Origin: Novosphingobium sp. KA1
Lineage (GTDB): Bacteria > Pseudomonadota > Alphaproteobacteria > Sphingomonadales > Sphingomonadaceae
Length of the DNA: 64,000 bases
Direction of reading: 5' to 3'
NCBI RefSeq assembly: GCF_017309955.1
Contig: NZ_CP021248.1
Coordinates: forward strand, 744,001-808,000
Position 1 is the first letter of the stretch; each line of letters starts with the position of its first letter. The notes under the pieces were generated by a model. It was not told where the DNA came from, did no database searches, and saw nothing but the letters and a program-made list of their open reading frames with translations. Made by a program: the position numbers and the translations under genes. Shown piece by piece: positions 40,531-48,576 of this stretch.

Positions 40531-43272
40531 ATGCTGATGAAGACATCGAGTCCGAGCCTGTGCCGATTTAGTCTGGCCGCAGGTGTCGCCCTGTCATCGC
40601 TGATACCGGCCATGGCCTATGCACAGGATGACGAAGCGAAGCCGCGCGCCTCGAGTGAAAACGAAATCGTCGTGACCGGCACTTTGATTCGCGGCATTGC
40701 ACCCGCCGGCTCCAATGTCGTGGGCATCAGCGACGAGCAGTCGAAAGTTTCCGGCGGCACTTCTACCAACGAAGTGCTCGCGAGCCTCCCCCAGGTTTCC
40801 AACTTCTTCGGCGTCGTGCCGGCCGGTGTCTCGCCGGTCTCGGGCGCGAACTCGAGCAATCCCATCGCCCGCCCCAACTTGCGCGCACTGCCTGCGGCCA
40901 ACACGAGCGGAGGCGCCCAGACCTTGGTCATGATCGACGGCCGCCGCGTGGTCGGCGCCGGCACCCAGCAGCTTGCGGTCGACCCGGACATCATACCTCC
41001 CGCCGCAGTCGAGCGAGTCGAGGCGATGCTCGATGGCGGTTCGGCCGTTTATGGCTCGGACGCTCTGGGCGGCGTTCTGAACTTCATGACCCGCAAGACC
41101 TACGACGGCGTCAAGATCGACGCCCGCGTCGGGATCGGTGATGCCTACACGTCGTATGACAGCGGTCTGATCGCAGGCAAGACCTGGGATGGCGGCGGCC
41201 TTTATGTCGCCTACAACTTCTCCAAGCACGATGCGATTTACGGTTCCGACCGCAAGTGGGTGAAGCGGATCGATTGGAACACCGGCGTTCCGGTGGGCCG
41301 CAACTGCGCCGATCCGACCGTCTCGATCGGCAGCAACACCTATCTCGTCTCGGGCAGCAGTCTCGTGGCCGGGGGACCCAATACTTGCGATCCCTCTGAC
41401 GATACGGCCATCTATCCGGCGGCCGAACTGCACAATGTGATGGCCCGCTTCACCCAGGCACTCGGCAGTTCGCTCAGCATCGATGTGACCGCGCTCTACG
41501 CCAACCGGCAGACGCGCGGAAACGGCGGCGCGCTAGGCGTGCTCGGCAATACGACGGGAACCGTGACGGTCTCGCCGTCCAATCCGAACTACATCGATGC
41601 CGGCGGCGCAGACGCCGGCAAGTCGCAGACGGTCCGCTTCAACTACGCCTCGGTCGACGGGCCCCGCTCGCAAACCCAAGAGACGGATCTCGAGACCTGG
41701 AGCGTTTCGCCCAGCCTGACTTACGACATGGGCTCGAACTGGCAGGCGCGCGCTCTCTTCAATTATGGCAACAGCCGTGTGACCTACCGCAACAACGTGA
41801 TTGATCCCGTCGCGCAGGCCGCGGCGCTCGCGAACGGTTCGCTCGATCCCTACAATCTGGCCGCAACCGATCCGGCGGTGCTTGCCGACATTCTCGACGG
41901 ATATGAGCGGGGGTACGGACGCAACGAACTGTTCGACTACCGCTTCATCGTGGACGGGCCGCTGATGCGGCTTCCCGGCGGCGATCTCAGGGCTGCAGTC
42001 GGCGCGGAATACATGCGCGATATTTTCCAGCGCCAGACGACCGACACCAAGCTCAACCTTCTGCCGCGCGACCATTATACCCAGACCGTGAAGTCGCTGT
42101 TTGGCGAACTTCAGGCCCCGATCGTGACAGGCGGCGGAGCAGGACTGGCCGAGCTCATACTCTCGGCTTCGGGCCGCTACGACAAGTACAATGATTTCGG
42201 TGACACCTTCAATCCGAAGTTCGCATTGACGTACAAGCCGATCGACTGGATCTCCATTCGGGCCAACTGGGGCAAGTCGTTTACCGCGCCTTCGCCGGTC
42301 GACCAGCTGGGCCCGCTTTCGGCGACAGCGACGCTCATTCCCGGCGCCTATCTCGCGCCGCCGCCGGGCCAGTCCTTCGCCACCGGCGAGACCGGGGTTT
42401 ACCTCGGCAACGGCTCGGTCACCGGCCTGACTCCGCAGAAGGCGAAGAGCTGGTCGATTGGCGCGACGATCGAACCGCCGGTGATCGATGGTCTGACGCT
42501 GAGTGCGTCCTATTACGTCATCAACCTCAACGGCACGATCGGCCGGCCGGTGACCGGGACGAGCCTGACCGACTATTACAACAATTTCCCGAACCTTTGG
42601 ACTTATCGCCCGACCGGGCAGGAGTTGGCGCAGGTTCTTGCAGGGCTCGCCAACCAGAACAACGTCGGCTTCACTCTGCTCAATCCGACCTCGACCGACC
42701 AGGCTCTCGTCAGCGTAGGCGGCAGCGGGGCAACGCCGGTGGGCGTGGTCCTCGATACGCTGGTGCGCAACCTTGGCCGGACCAAGCTCAGCGGCATCGA
42801 CTTCGATGCAAGCTATGTCCTCGACACGAGCTTTGCGTCCTTCGACGCGCGGATCGCGGGCAATATCCGCCTCAAGCAGGATACCAAGGCCAGCCCGACG
42901 GCATCGGTCGTCGATGATCTTCTCTACGGCACGCCGACGACGAAGTTCATGGCATCGGTGGGAACGACGATCGACAAGCTACGCGCGCAGGCGACCCTTT
43001 ATCATACCTCGGGCTACGAGCGCGCCGACAAGGGTCTGGCCTCGGCCTTCGGACAGAGCCGGATCGGCGCCTTCGATACGGTCGATCTCTATTTCCGTTA
43101 CACGTTTGCGGGCAAGGGGATCGCCGACGGACTGGCGCTCTCGCTGAACGTCAAGAACGTCCTTGGCGCCGAGCCGCCGGTCTACAAGAACGTGGGCCAG
43201 AATGGCTACGATCCCAGCAATGCCTTCACTCTGGGCCGGGTCTTCCAGATCGGCGTCGAAAAGGCGTTCTGA
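40531..43272 (+). CDS. TonB-dependent outer-membrane receptor (paralogue B)
   Basis: This 913-residue receptor is closely similar along its whole length to the one at 16579. Shared blocks include EIVVTGTLIRGIAPAGSNVVG, NPIARPNLRALPAANTSGGAQTL and VERVEAMLDGGSAVYGSDALGG. The signal peptide ends AMAYAQD and the barrel ends VFQIGVEKAF. ATG at 40531 follows AAGGGAGAG. An ATG six bases later is possible. Receptors A and B face away from the catabolic genes between them. They may differ in substrate range or be redundant copies. Confidence 0.93.
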   Translation: MLMKTSSPSLCRFSLAAGVALSSLIPAMAYAQDDEAKPRASSENEIVVTGTLIRGIAPAGSNVVGISDEQSKVSGGTSTNEVLASLPQVSNFFGVVPAGVSPVSGANSSNPIARPNLRALPAANTSGGAQTLVMIDGRRVVGAGTQQLAVDPDIIPPAAVERVEAMLDGGSAVYGSDALGGVLNFMTRKTYDGVKIDARVGIGDAYTSYDSGLIAGKTWDGGGLYVAYNFSKHDAIYGSDRKWVKRIDWNTGVPVGRNCADPTVSIGSNTYLVSGSSLVAGGPNTCDPSDDTAIYPAAELHNVMARFTQALGSSLSIDVTALYANRQTRGNGGALGVLGNTTGTVTVSPSNPNYIDAGGADAGKSQTVRFNYASVDGPRSQTQETDLETWSVSPSLTYDMGSNWQARALFNYGNSRVTYRNNVIDPVAQAAALANGSLDPYNLAATDPAVLADILDGYERGYGRNELFDYRFIVDGPLMRLPGGDLRAAVGAEYMRDIFQRQTTDTKLNLLPRDHYTQTVKSLFGELQAPIVTGGGAGLAELILSASGRYDKYNDFGDTFNPKFALTYKPIDWISIRANWGKSFTAPSPVDQLGPLSATATLIPGAYLAPPPGQSFATGETGVYLGNGSVTGLTPQKAKSWSIGATIEPPVIDGLTLSASYYVINLNGTIGRPVTGTSLTDYYNNFPNLWTYRPTGQELAQVLAGLANQNNVGFTLLNPTSTDQALVSVGGSGATPVGVVLDTLVRNLGRTKLSGIDFDASYVLDTSFASFDARIAGNIRLKQDTKASPTASVVDDLLYGTPTTKFMASVGTTIDKLRAQATLYHTSGYERADKGLASAFGQSRIGAFDTVDLYFRYTFAGKGIADGLALSLNVKNVLGAEPPVYKNVGQNGYDPSNAFTLGRVFQIGVEKAF

Positions 43273-43350
43273 TCCGGTCTCCGGTCTGCTTCCCCCTCCT
43301 ATCCAGGCGGGCCGGGTCGGTGCCGGAACATCGGAGATGCAGTTCATCGC

Positions 43351-43370
43351 GCCCGCGCTTTGGCGCGGGC
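43351..43370 (+). terminator. Strong hairpin after receptor B
   Basis: GCCCGCGC and GCGCGGGC flank a TTTG loop, 78 bp after the receptor stop and 35 bp before the AraC frame. There is no T-run, so it could be a weak terminator or an mRNA 3' end stabiliser. Confidence 0.5.
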
Positions 43371-43404
43371 CGATTGAGGGGACGGTTCTCGGCGCGATCC
43401 GATC

Positions 43405-44505
43405 GTGAGACAATCGGAGCAAAGGTTGCCCGGTACTCAGGAAACGGCCCCAGCTATGACTTGTCAGGTCCGAGATACCGTTGCCCAGTGGATGCCGGAA
43501 TCGGCATCCGAGGCCATTCAGGCGCCTATCCTTCGCCACTTTCCGGCCTTGGTGCGCGACCTCGGCGGCGATCCGGCAGCCATTCTCGGGGCCTTCGATC
43601 TTGCCACCGAGGCCTGCGACAAGGAGGGGGCGGTCACCTGCCGTCAGTGGGTGGGCGTGCTCGAGTTCGCCGCAACTGTGCTTCAGGCAGAAGATATCGG
43701 GATGCGCCTTGCCGAGCGGCAGGGCGGTGTCGGGTGCTTTGGACCTTTGGGCAGGGTCATGCGCAATTGCCGGAATTTCGGCGATTCGCTGAATTATGCC
43801 GCCACCCACAATGCAGCCCACAGTCTTGCCGTCCGGGTGTGGATGGGGCGGACCACTTCGGGGCAGTCGGTCTTCATGGGACATGAACTTCTGGGCGAAG
43901 ATCTATCCAATCGCATGCAGGCGATCGAGCATGCCTTGCTCGCCGGACATCTCGCGGCGCGAGCCACCACCGGAGGCCGGGTCGGCGCGCGCCGGGTCCA
44001 TTTTCGCCACCAGGCGCTGGCCGCTAGGTCCGTATATCGCCGCCATTTCCAGTGCGAGGTCCGCTTCTGCTGCAATGAGGACGGCCTCGCATTTGCCGCT
44101 GCCGACATGCAGGCGCCGATATGCGGACCGGACGATGTTTCGCTGCCCGATATGATCGAGGAGATCGAGCGAACCTACGGCGACAGGCACCCGCCATTTC
44201 ATGCCCAGGTGCGCGGTGTGGTCATGCCTCTCCTCTGGACGGGGAGTTGTGCAGTTGAGGATGTTGCGCGCGTTCTCGAGCTGCACCCCCGAGCCCTGCA
44301 CCGCAGGCTCCAGGAAGAGCAGTGCAATTTCCAGTCGATCAAGGATGAAGTTCGGCGCGATATCCTCGTTTTCTACCTGAAGCGCACCAGTCTGTCGTTT
44401 GGCCGCATATCGGAGAAGCTCGGATTTTCCGAGCAATCGGCAATGTCCCGATTTGCAAGGCAGCAGCTCAACGCGTCGCCTCGGGAACTGCGACGCAGTC
44501 ACTGA
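43405..44505 (+). CDS. AraC-family regulator with N-terminal sensor domain
   Basis: This 366-residue regulator has the same layout as the one at 28149. The sensor part (about residues 40-240) has FPALVRDLGGDPAAILGAFDL. The HTH pair is VEDVARVLELHPRALHRRLQEEQ and FGRISEKLGFSEQSAMSRFARQQLNASPRELRR. ATG at 43459 (MTCQVRD) or the upstream GTG at 43405 could be the start. It probably responds to a ligand related to that of its paralogue. It lies next to receptor B and is convergent with the IclR gene. Confidence 0.88.
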   Translation: MRQSEQRLPGTQETAPAMTCQVRDTVAQWMPESASEAIQAPILRHFPALVRDLGGDPAAILGAFDLATEACDKEGAVTCRQWVGVLEFAATVLQAEDIGMRLAERQGGVGCFGPLGRVMRNCRNFGDSLNYAATHNAAHSLAVRVWMGRTTSGQSVFMGHELLGEDLSNRMQAIEHALLAGHLAARATTGGRVGARRVHFRHQALAARSVYRRHFQCEVRFCCNEDGLAFAAADMQAPICGPDDVSLPDMIEEIERTYGDRHPPFHAQVRGVVMPLLWTGSCAVEDVARVLELHPRALHRRLQEEQCNFQSIKDEVRRDILVFYLKRTSLSFGRISEKLGFSEQSAMSRFARQQLNASPRELRRSH

Positions 44506-44668
44506 CCGGCGGTCGCCGGGGCGTCTCTGGTTCTCCTTAGGAGCGCAGGGCTCGCTGCGGCCAGTCGCGGGTCGATGCTGCTGGTGCTGGCGCTGCGGCG
44601 GGGCATTGCTCCGTAATGAACTGGGGACTGCAATGACCCACCGGCAGGCGTGTTTCGAAAGGTCTTGG

Positions 44669-45481
44669 TCAGGCAGCCCAGTGCATCATCTCGATGTGAC
44701 CGGTCTGGCATTCATCGGGCAGGAATTCGCGCATCGTCTCGCTGATCGCCTGGAGCATCGCTGCGCTATTCACGAGCTCTTCCTTGGCAAAGACCAGGCT
44801 GACGGCCATTGGCCGGCCGTCGGGCTGTCGGGGCATCAGTGCGGAAAATCCGCAGGCGTTTGTGTCGAAACCTACCTGCCCCACGACATAGCGGCGATCT
44901 GCGGCGGCCTCGATCTCGGCAAGCAAGTCCGGAACGTGAAATTTGCGATGGTCCGGCGCTTCGGAATTCAGCCGACGCAGCATGCCCTCGCGGCGCGGCT
45001 TCTGGAAGGTCGAGAGCATGAGCAGGCCGGCGGCGCTCTGCTGGACGGGGTCCTTCATGCCGCTGGCAAGTTCGCGGGTCGAAGCCATGGCGAGGGGGGC
45101 GTGCCGCCAATGAACGATCTGGCTGTCGAGGCCGACCATGGCGGTAAGTGCAACCGAGTAGCCTGTGCGCTCGATGAGCGCGTCGATCAGCCGCACTATA
45201 CGTCCATCGCGAACGAAGCGCGGCTGTCCGGCCGTGCCGATGAGGGCGGCGCGCGGCGTAGGATGGTAGGTGCGTGCCGCGTGATCCTTGCGCAGGATGC
45301 CAAGTTCGACGAGCGAGCTCAGAAGCTCCGATGTGCTCGATTGCGGTCGGTCGAATCGGCGCACGATATCCATGACCGTCGCCTGGGGGTGGGCGTCATC
45401 GAAGTATTCGAGCACTTCGATTACCCGGCGGGCAATCTTTGCCTTGTTCGATACGTGCGACTGCGATGCAGGTCCGGCCAT
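44669..45481 (-). CDS. IclR-family transcriptional regulator
   Basis: This 270-residue regulator has an N-terminal winged HTH (RVIEVLEYFDDAHPQATVMDIVRRFDRPQSSTSELLSSLVELGILRKD) and a C-terminal IclR effector domain (SGMKDPVQQSAAGLLML, VGFDTNACGFSALMPR). Such proteins commonly control aromatic and short-chain acid catabolism. It closes the catabolic cluster on the right. No target can be named, since no clear operator was seen next to it. Confidence 0.88.
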   Translation of the reverse strand: MAGPASQSHVSNKAKIARRVIEVLEYFDDAHPQATVMDIVRRFDRPQSSTSELLSSLVELGILRKDHAARTYHPTPRAALIGTAGQPRFVRDGRIVRLIDALIERTGYSVALTAMVGLDSQIVHWRHAPLAMASTRELASGMKDPVQQSAAGLLMLSTFQKPRREGMLRRLNSEAPDHRKFHVPDLLAEIEAAADRRYVVGQVGFDTNACGFSALMPRQPDGRPMAVSLVFAKEELVNSAAMLQAISETMREFLPDECQTGHIEMMHWAA

Positions 45482-45787
45482 TCAGTCTCTCCTCTCGTCG
45501 ATTGGCGCTGCTCGCTCGAGGCCCACTGCCTAAAAACGAGTCCGCCTCATTTTATGCTGACTAAGGTTATCATTTCGGATGAGCGAGTCGCAAGCGTTAA
45601 AAGGATCCTCTTTGAGGGCCTGGGAATTTTCTGTGAGGTGCGCGTCAGGGCGCGCGCCGCTTACGTGGAGGCGGAATTGCTGTCCGGCGATCTCACCGCG
45701 AAACTCCCGGAGTTTTGTACTTCCTGGCAGCATCGTGTGAAGTCGGAGTTCTCTTCCGCGAGAGCGACAATGTCTGGACAAGAAAAA
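45482..45787. other. Gap right of the IclR gene
   Basis: No gene was recognised in this 306-bp stretch. It should contain the IclR promoter. Short open frames here have no family resemblance. Confidence 0.5.
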
Positions 45788-45809
45788 AGCCGGCCACACA
45801 GGGCCGGCT
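45788..45809 (-). terminator. Rho-independent terminator, minus strand
   Basis: An eight-base stem AGCCGGCC / GGCCGGCT with a six-base loop is followed on the minus strand by a TTTTTT run (plus-strand aaaaaa at 45783-45788). It would end transcription of the leftward glycine-zipper gene, 141 bp downstream of that gene's stop. Confidence 0.85.
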
Positions 45810-45950
45810 GAAGTATTTGGGAGAGGATGCCTTAAAGGCCTCTTTTCGATGTCTTATGTTGCGATGCAATGCAAGTGGGTGGTGTGTGTGCACGTGCAGC
45901 ATCGCCCGGGCGCTTGGTTGGGATGGCGCGCATCGCTGATCCTGCTCGCC

Positions 45951-46349
45951 TTAGCGGCACTTGATTTCGCCGCGATCGATCTGCCGGCCGAGCAGCGCAC
46001 CGCCGCCAGCGCCGATGAGGGTTCCGAGCGTTCCGCCGCCAACGGCCTTGCCGATGAGGGCGCCGCCGATACCGCCAATGACAAGGCCCGTCGTGCCGTC
46101 GCTCCGGCGGCAGTAGGCGCGCCCGTCTCGGCCGCGATAGATCCGGTCGTTGCGGCCAAGGCGGCGATCCTTGTACTTGCCGGAGCGATAGGACCGCGAA
46201 GGTTCCCAGTTACGATCGTTCTCGCGCCACTGGTGTTCGTATCGATCGCGATCTCGGTCCCGGTCGCGCCGCTGCTGAGCCTCGGCGGGGACTGCGAGGC
46301 TCGATACTACGCAGACCAGCAGGGCAAGCGAGGTGGCTTTGATTTTCAT
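45951..46349 (-). CDS. Glycine-zipper envelope protein
   Basis: This 132-residue exported protein has a signal peptide (MKIKATSLALLVCVVSSLAVPAEAQ), a charged stretch rich in Arg and Asp with alternating RD units (residues 27-36), and a C-terminal glycine-zipper segment GLVIGGIGGALIGKAVGGGTLGTLIGAGGGALLG. Such glycine-zipper 2TM domains are found in envelope-stress proteins. ATG at 46349 follows CAGGAG. A promoter-like site that also occurs near the FecI module lies upstream on the same strand (46573-46600). Confidence 0.8.
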   Translation of the reverse strand: MKIKATSLALLVCVVSSLAVPAEAQQRRDRDRDRDRYEHQWRENDRNWEPSRSYRSGKYKDRRLGRNDRIYRGRDGRAYCRRSDGTTGLVIGGIGGALIGKAVGGGTLGTLIGAGGGALLGRQIDRGEIKCR

Positions 46350-46572
46350 GGTGTCTCCTGGTCTTGTTGGATTTCCGGCGGCCCAATCGGGCTTGCGAAC
46401 ATCGAGGGAGGGGTGGGCTGGGTAGCGGCTCAGCCGGCGCGGCGGTCGGATATTCCCCGGTGGCGGCGGCCCCCGGCGAGCGCGTGGGCGGCGATGGAAG
46501 GCTGCCCGGATACTGTCCTGATCATGGAATTACCTCGCACCGTTGATGTCCGAGGAATTGTCCTCTCCATGT

Positions 46573-46600
46573 GAGACACCGCTGATGCGCGGCCGCCTCA
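46573..46600 (-). promoter_or_regulatory. Promoter-like TGAGG-N15-GGTGTCTC, site 1
   Basis: On the minus strand TGAGG is followed by exactly 15 bases and GGTGTCTC. The same arrangement occurs at 50992 and 55666, and with two base changes at 52225. It is probably a promoter for the FecI-type sigma factor at 47061. It would drive the glycine-zipper gene through a leader of about 220 bp. That leader contains a possible 31-codon ORF starting at the minus-strand ATG 46526-46524 with GAGG upstream. Confidence 0.55.
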
Positions 46601-47060
46601 TCATAAAATTCGCAGGGCGTATGACCGCCCCGGTTCAGCGGCCGATCCGGATCGGCCGCAGCGGGCTTCAAACAGGACTCTTATCTTGCAGTCTTCGAAA
46701 AAAATGAATCGCATGAAATCAGCGATTCGCTAGCCGGACTGGTGATGGCGAATTTCAAATAGGTTCCCCTATGGCGAGATTTCGTGTATTTGGTCGCTCG
46801 TCCAGGCAGCGTTTGCCGGCGGCGATGGCGTTTGGGCGTAAGCCGTCCGGGGCTCGGGGCAGGACAGGTCGGCGATGCAGTTAGATGCCGCCGGGGAAGG
46901 ACTTCCCCAGCAAATAAATTCGTTGCTCAAACTGGCGGAATTCGCGCACTTTTGCAGTGCGCGCTCAGCCATTTGAGCCCTTCGGGTCGCAGCTGAAAGG
47001 CACGGACTGACCGGTCGCGCTCACGCAGTGCCGCGTTCAAACGAGAAGTTGGCTAGAACA
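46601..47060. other. Gap upstream of the ECF sigma factor gene
   Basis: No gene, RNA or copy of the TGAGG-N15-GGTGTCTC element was recognised in this 460-bp stretch. The sigma operon is therefore not obviously autoregulated by that element. Confidence 0.5.
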
Positions 47061-47627
47061 ATGTCGAATGGTGGTTTGCTGGGGGTCCTTATGGACATAC
47101 GACCAGCATTGCTGCGCTTCCTCATCCTTCGCGGCGCTACGCCGGAAGAGGCGGAAGACGTGGTTCAGGAGATTTCGATCCGTCTGGCTACGGCGCCCGT
47201 GGCGCCGGTGGCGCAAATGCGCGCCTATCTTTACCGGATGGCCTCGAACCAGTTCCTCATAAATCGGCGCACGGCGGATCGGCGTTCGCGGCGGGAAGTC
47301 GATTGGGTCGACGCCAATACGGGTGATCCTCCGGAAATCGACGAACGCCCGTCTGCGGAGGCGGGCCTCATCGCGGCCGACGAGGTTCGTGTGCTGCAAG
47401 GGGTGATCGATCGCCTGCCCGAGCGCACACGGCAGATCTTTCGCCGGTTTCGCCTCGAAGGCGAGCCGCAGCGCGACATTGCCGAGGACCTAGGCATCAG
47501 CGTAAGCGCGGTGGAAAAGCATCTGGCACGGGCATACGAGGCAGTCGCATCGATCCGAAAAAGACTTGATGGGGATCGACTGCCGGAGCGGCATCTCAGG
47601 TCGGGGGTAGACCGCTATGGAATCTGA
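47061..47627 (+). CDS. FecI-like ECF sigma factor
   Basis: This small sigma-70-family factor has region 2 (RPALLRFLILRGATPEEAEDVVQEISIRL...MRAYLYRMASNQFLINRRTADRRSRR) and region 4 (VLQGVIDRLPERTRQIFRRFRLEGEPQRDIAEDLGISVSAVEKHLARAYEAV). It is the cytoplasmic output of a cell-surface signalling pathway. ATG at 47061 is given, but ATG 47091 with GGGGG upstream is also possible and the frame opens at 47028. Its stop overlaps the FecR start by 11 bases. The FecI-FecR-receptor order is the classical trio. Confidence 0.9.
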   Translation: MSNGGLLGVLMDIRPALLRFLILRGATPEEAEDVVQEISIRLATAPVAPVAQMRAYLYRMASNQFLINRRTADRRSRREVDWVDANTGDPPEIDERPSAEAGLIAADEVRVLQGVIDRLPERTRQIFRRFRLEGEPQRDIAEDLGISVSAVEKHLARAYEAVASIRKRLDGDRLPERHLRSGVDRYGI

Positions 47628-48576
47628 CATGCAACTGATCGACCGCGAAGCAATCGACTGGCACGTGCGCCTTCGCCACGGTGGTGACGAAGTCTGGGAG
47701 GCATTTGCCGAATGGCTGGCCGCCGATCCTCGCAACCAGGCCGCTTACGACGAGATCGCAGAGATCGATTTCGATCTCGACGACCTGCTGCCGCAAGTCT
47801 CGTTCATCGAGAGCGCAAACGACGATGACGGCGAAGGTGAAGCGGTCCCGTTCAAGAAGCGGCGCTTCTGGGCGCCTGCCGGCCTCGTGGCAGCCTCGCT
47901 GGCTGCAGTCCTGACCTACACGCAGTTCAGCACCGATCGCTACGAGATCATCACCCGGCCCGGCGAAATGCGCCAGGTCGCGATTGCGCCGGGATCGAGC
48001 GTCACGCTCAACGGCGGGACGAAACTGATCCTCGACCGCAAGGACAGCCGATTTGCCTCGCTCGAGGGCGGGGAAGCACTGTTCCGCGTCAAACATGACG
48101 CGGCCAGGCCTTTCACGCTCAGGGTCGGCGACAACCAGGTCCAGGACGTGGGAACCGTCTTCAATGTGGTTCACAGCAACGGCGCTGTCCGGGTTGCGGT
48201 GGGTGAGGGTGAAGTCCTCTACAACCCGCGCGCTGAAGCCGTGAAACTCATGGCCGGAGAGGCGCTTGTCGATGGCGGGTCCGGCGGGATGGTCGAGGTG
48301 AAAATGACCGATCCGCAGGCCGTCGGTGCCTGGGAGCGCGGGCAGCTCATCTATTCGGCGGCTCCGCTCTCGCAGGTCGCTGCCGACCTCAGTCGCAAGC
48401 TCGGCGTCTTCGTCACGGTCGAGGGAGCCCTTGCAAACCGGCAGTTCTCGGGCACCTTGTCGCTCGACGGATCTGGGGCAAAACAGCTTCCCCGGATCGC
48501 CGTGGCCCTCGGGGTGGGCCTTGAGGAACGACAGGGCGGATGGATAATGAAGCCGGGGGACAGTGGCGCGCACTGA
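47617..48576 (+). CDS. FecR-like anti-sigma/sigma regulator
   Basis: This 319-residue membrane-spanning regulator has a cytoplasmic N-terminal part (EAIDWHVRLRHGGDEVWEAFAEWLAADPRNQAAYDEI), one membrane segment near residues 85-105 (FWAPAGLVAASLAAVLTYTQF), and a periplasmic FecR domain (ITRPGEMRQVAIAPGSSVTLNGGTKL...LEGGEALFRV). A C-terminal STN-like segment (PLSQVAADLSRKLGVFVTV) follows. It passes the signal from the receptor to the sigma factor. It overlaps both neighbours. Confidence 0.92.
   Translation: MESDMQLIDREAIDWHVRLRHGGDEVWEAFAEWLAADPRNQAAYDEIAEIDFDLDDLLPQVSFIESANDDDGEGEAVPFKKRRFWAPAGLVAASLAAVLTYTQFSTDRYEIITRPGEMRQVAIAPGSSVTLNGGTKLILDRKDSRFASLEGGEALFRVKHDAARPFTLRVGDNQVQDVGTVFNVVHSNGAVRVAVGEGEVLYNPRAEAVKLMAGEALVDGGSGGMVEVKMTDPQAVGAWERGQLIYSAAPLSQVAADLSRKLGVFVTVEGALANRQFSGTLSLDGSGAKQLPRIAVALGVGLEERQGGWIMKPGDSGAH

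Noticed and set aside
43385-43410. GGCGCGATCCGATCGTGAG as another copy of the TGTCGCGATCSGTCAAG element
   Set aside because: Only the CGCGATCCG centre matches. The conserved TGTC start and TCAAG end are missing.
45849-46574. A 241-codon plus-strand open frame
   Set aside because: The minus-strand glycine-zipper protein in the same place has a signal peptide, a ribosome site and a terminator, so the plus-strand frame is a shadow.
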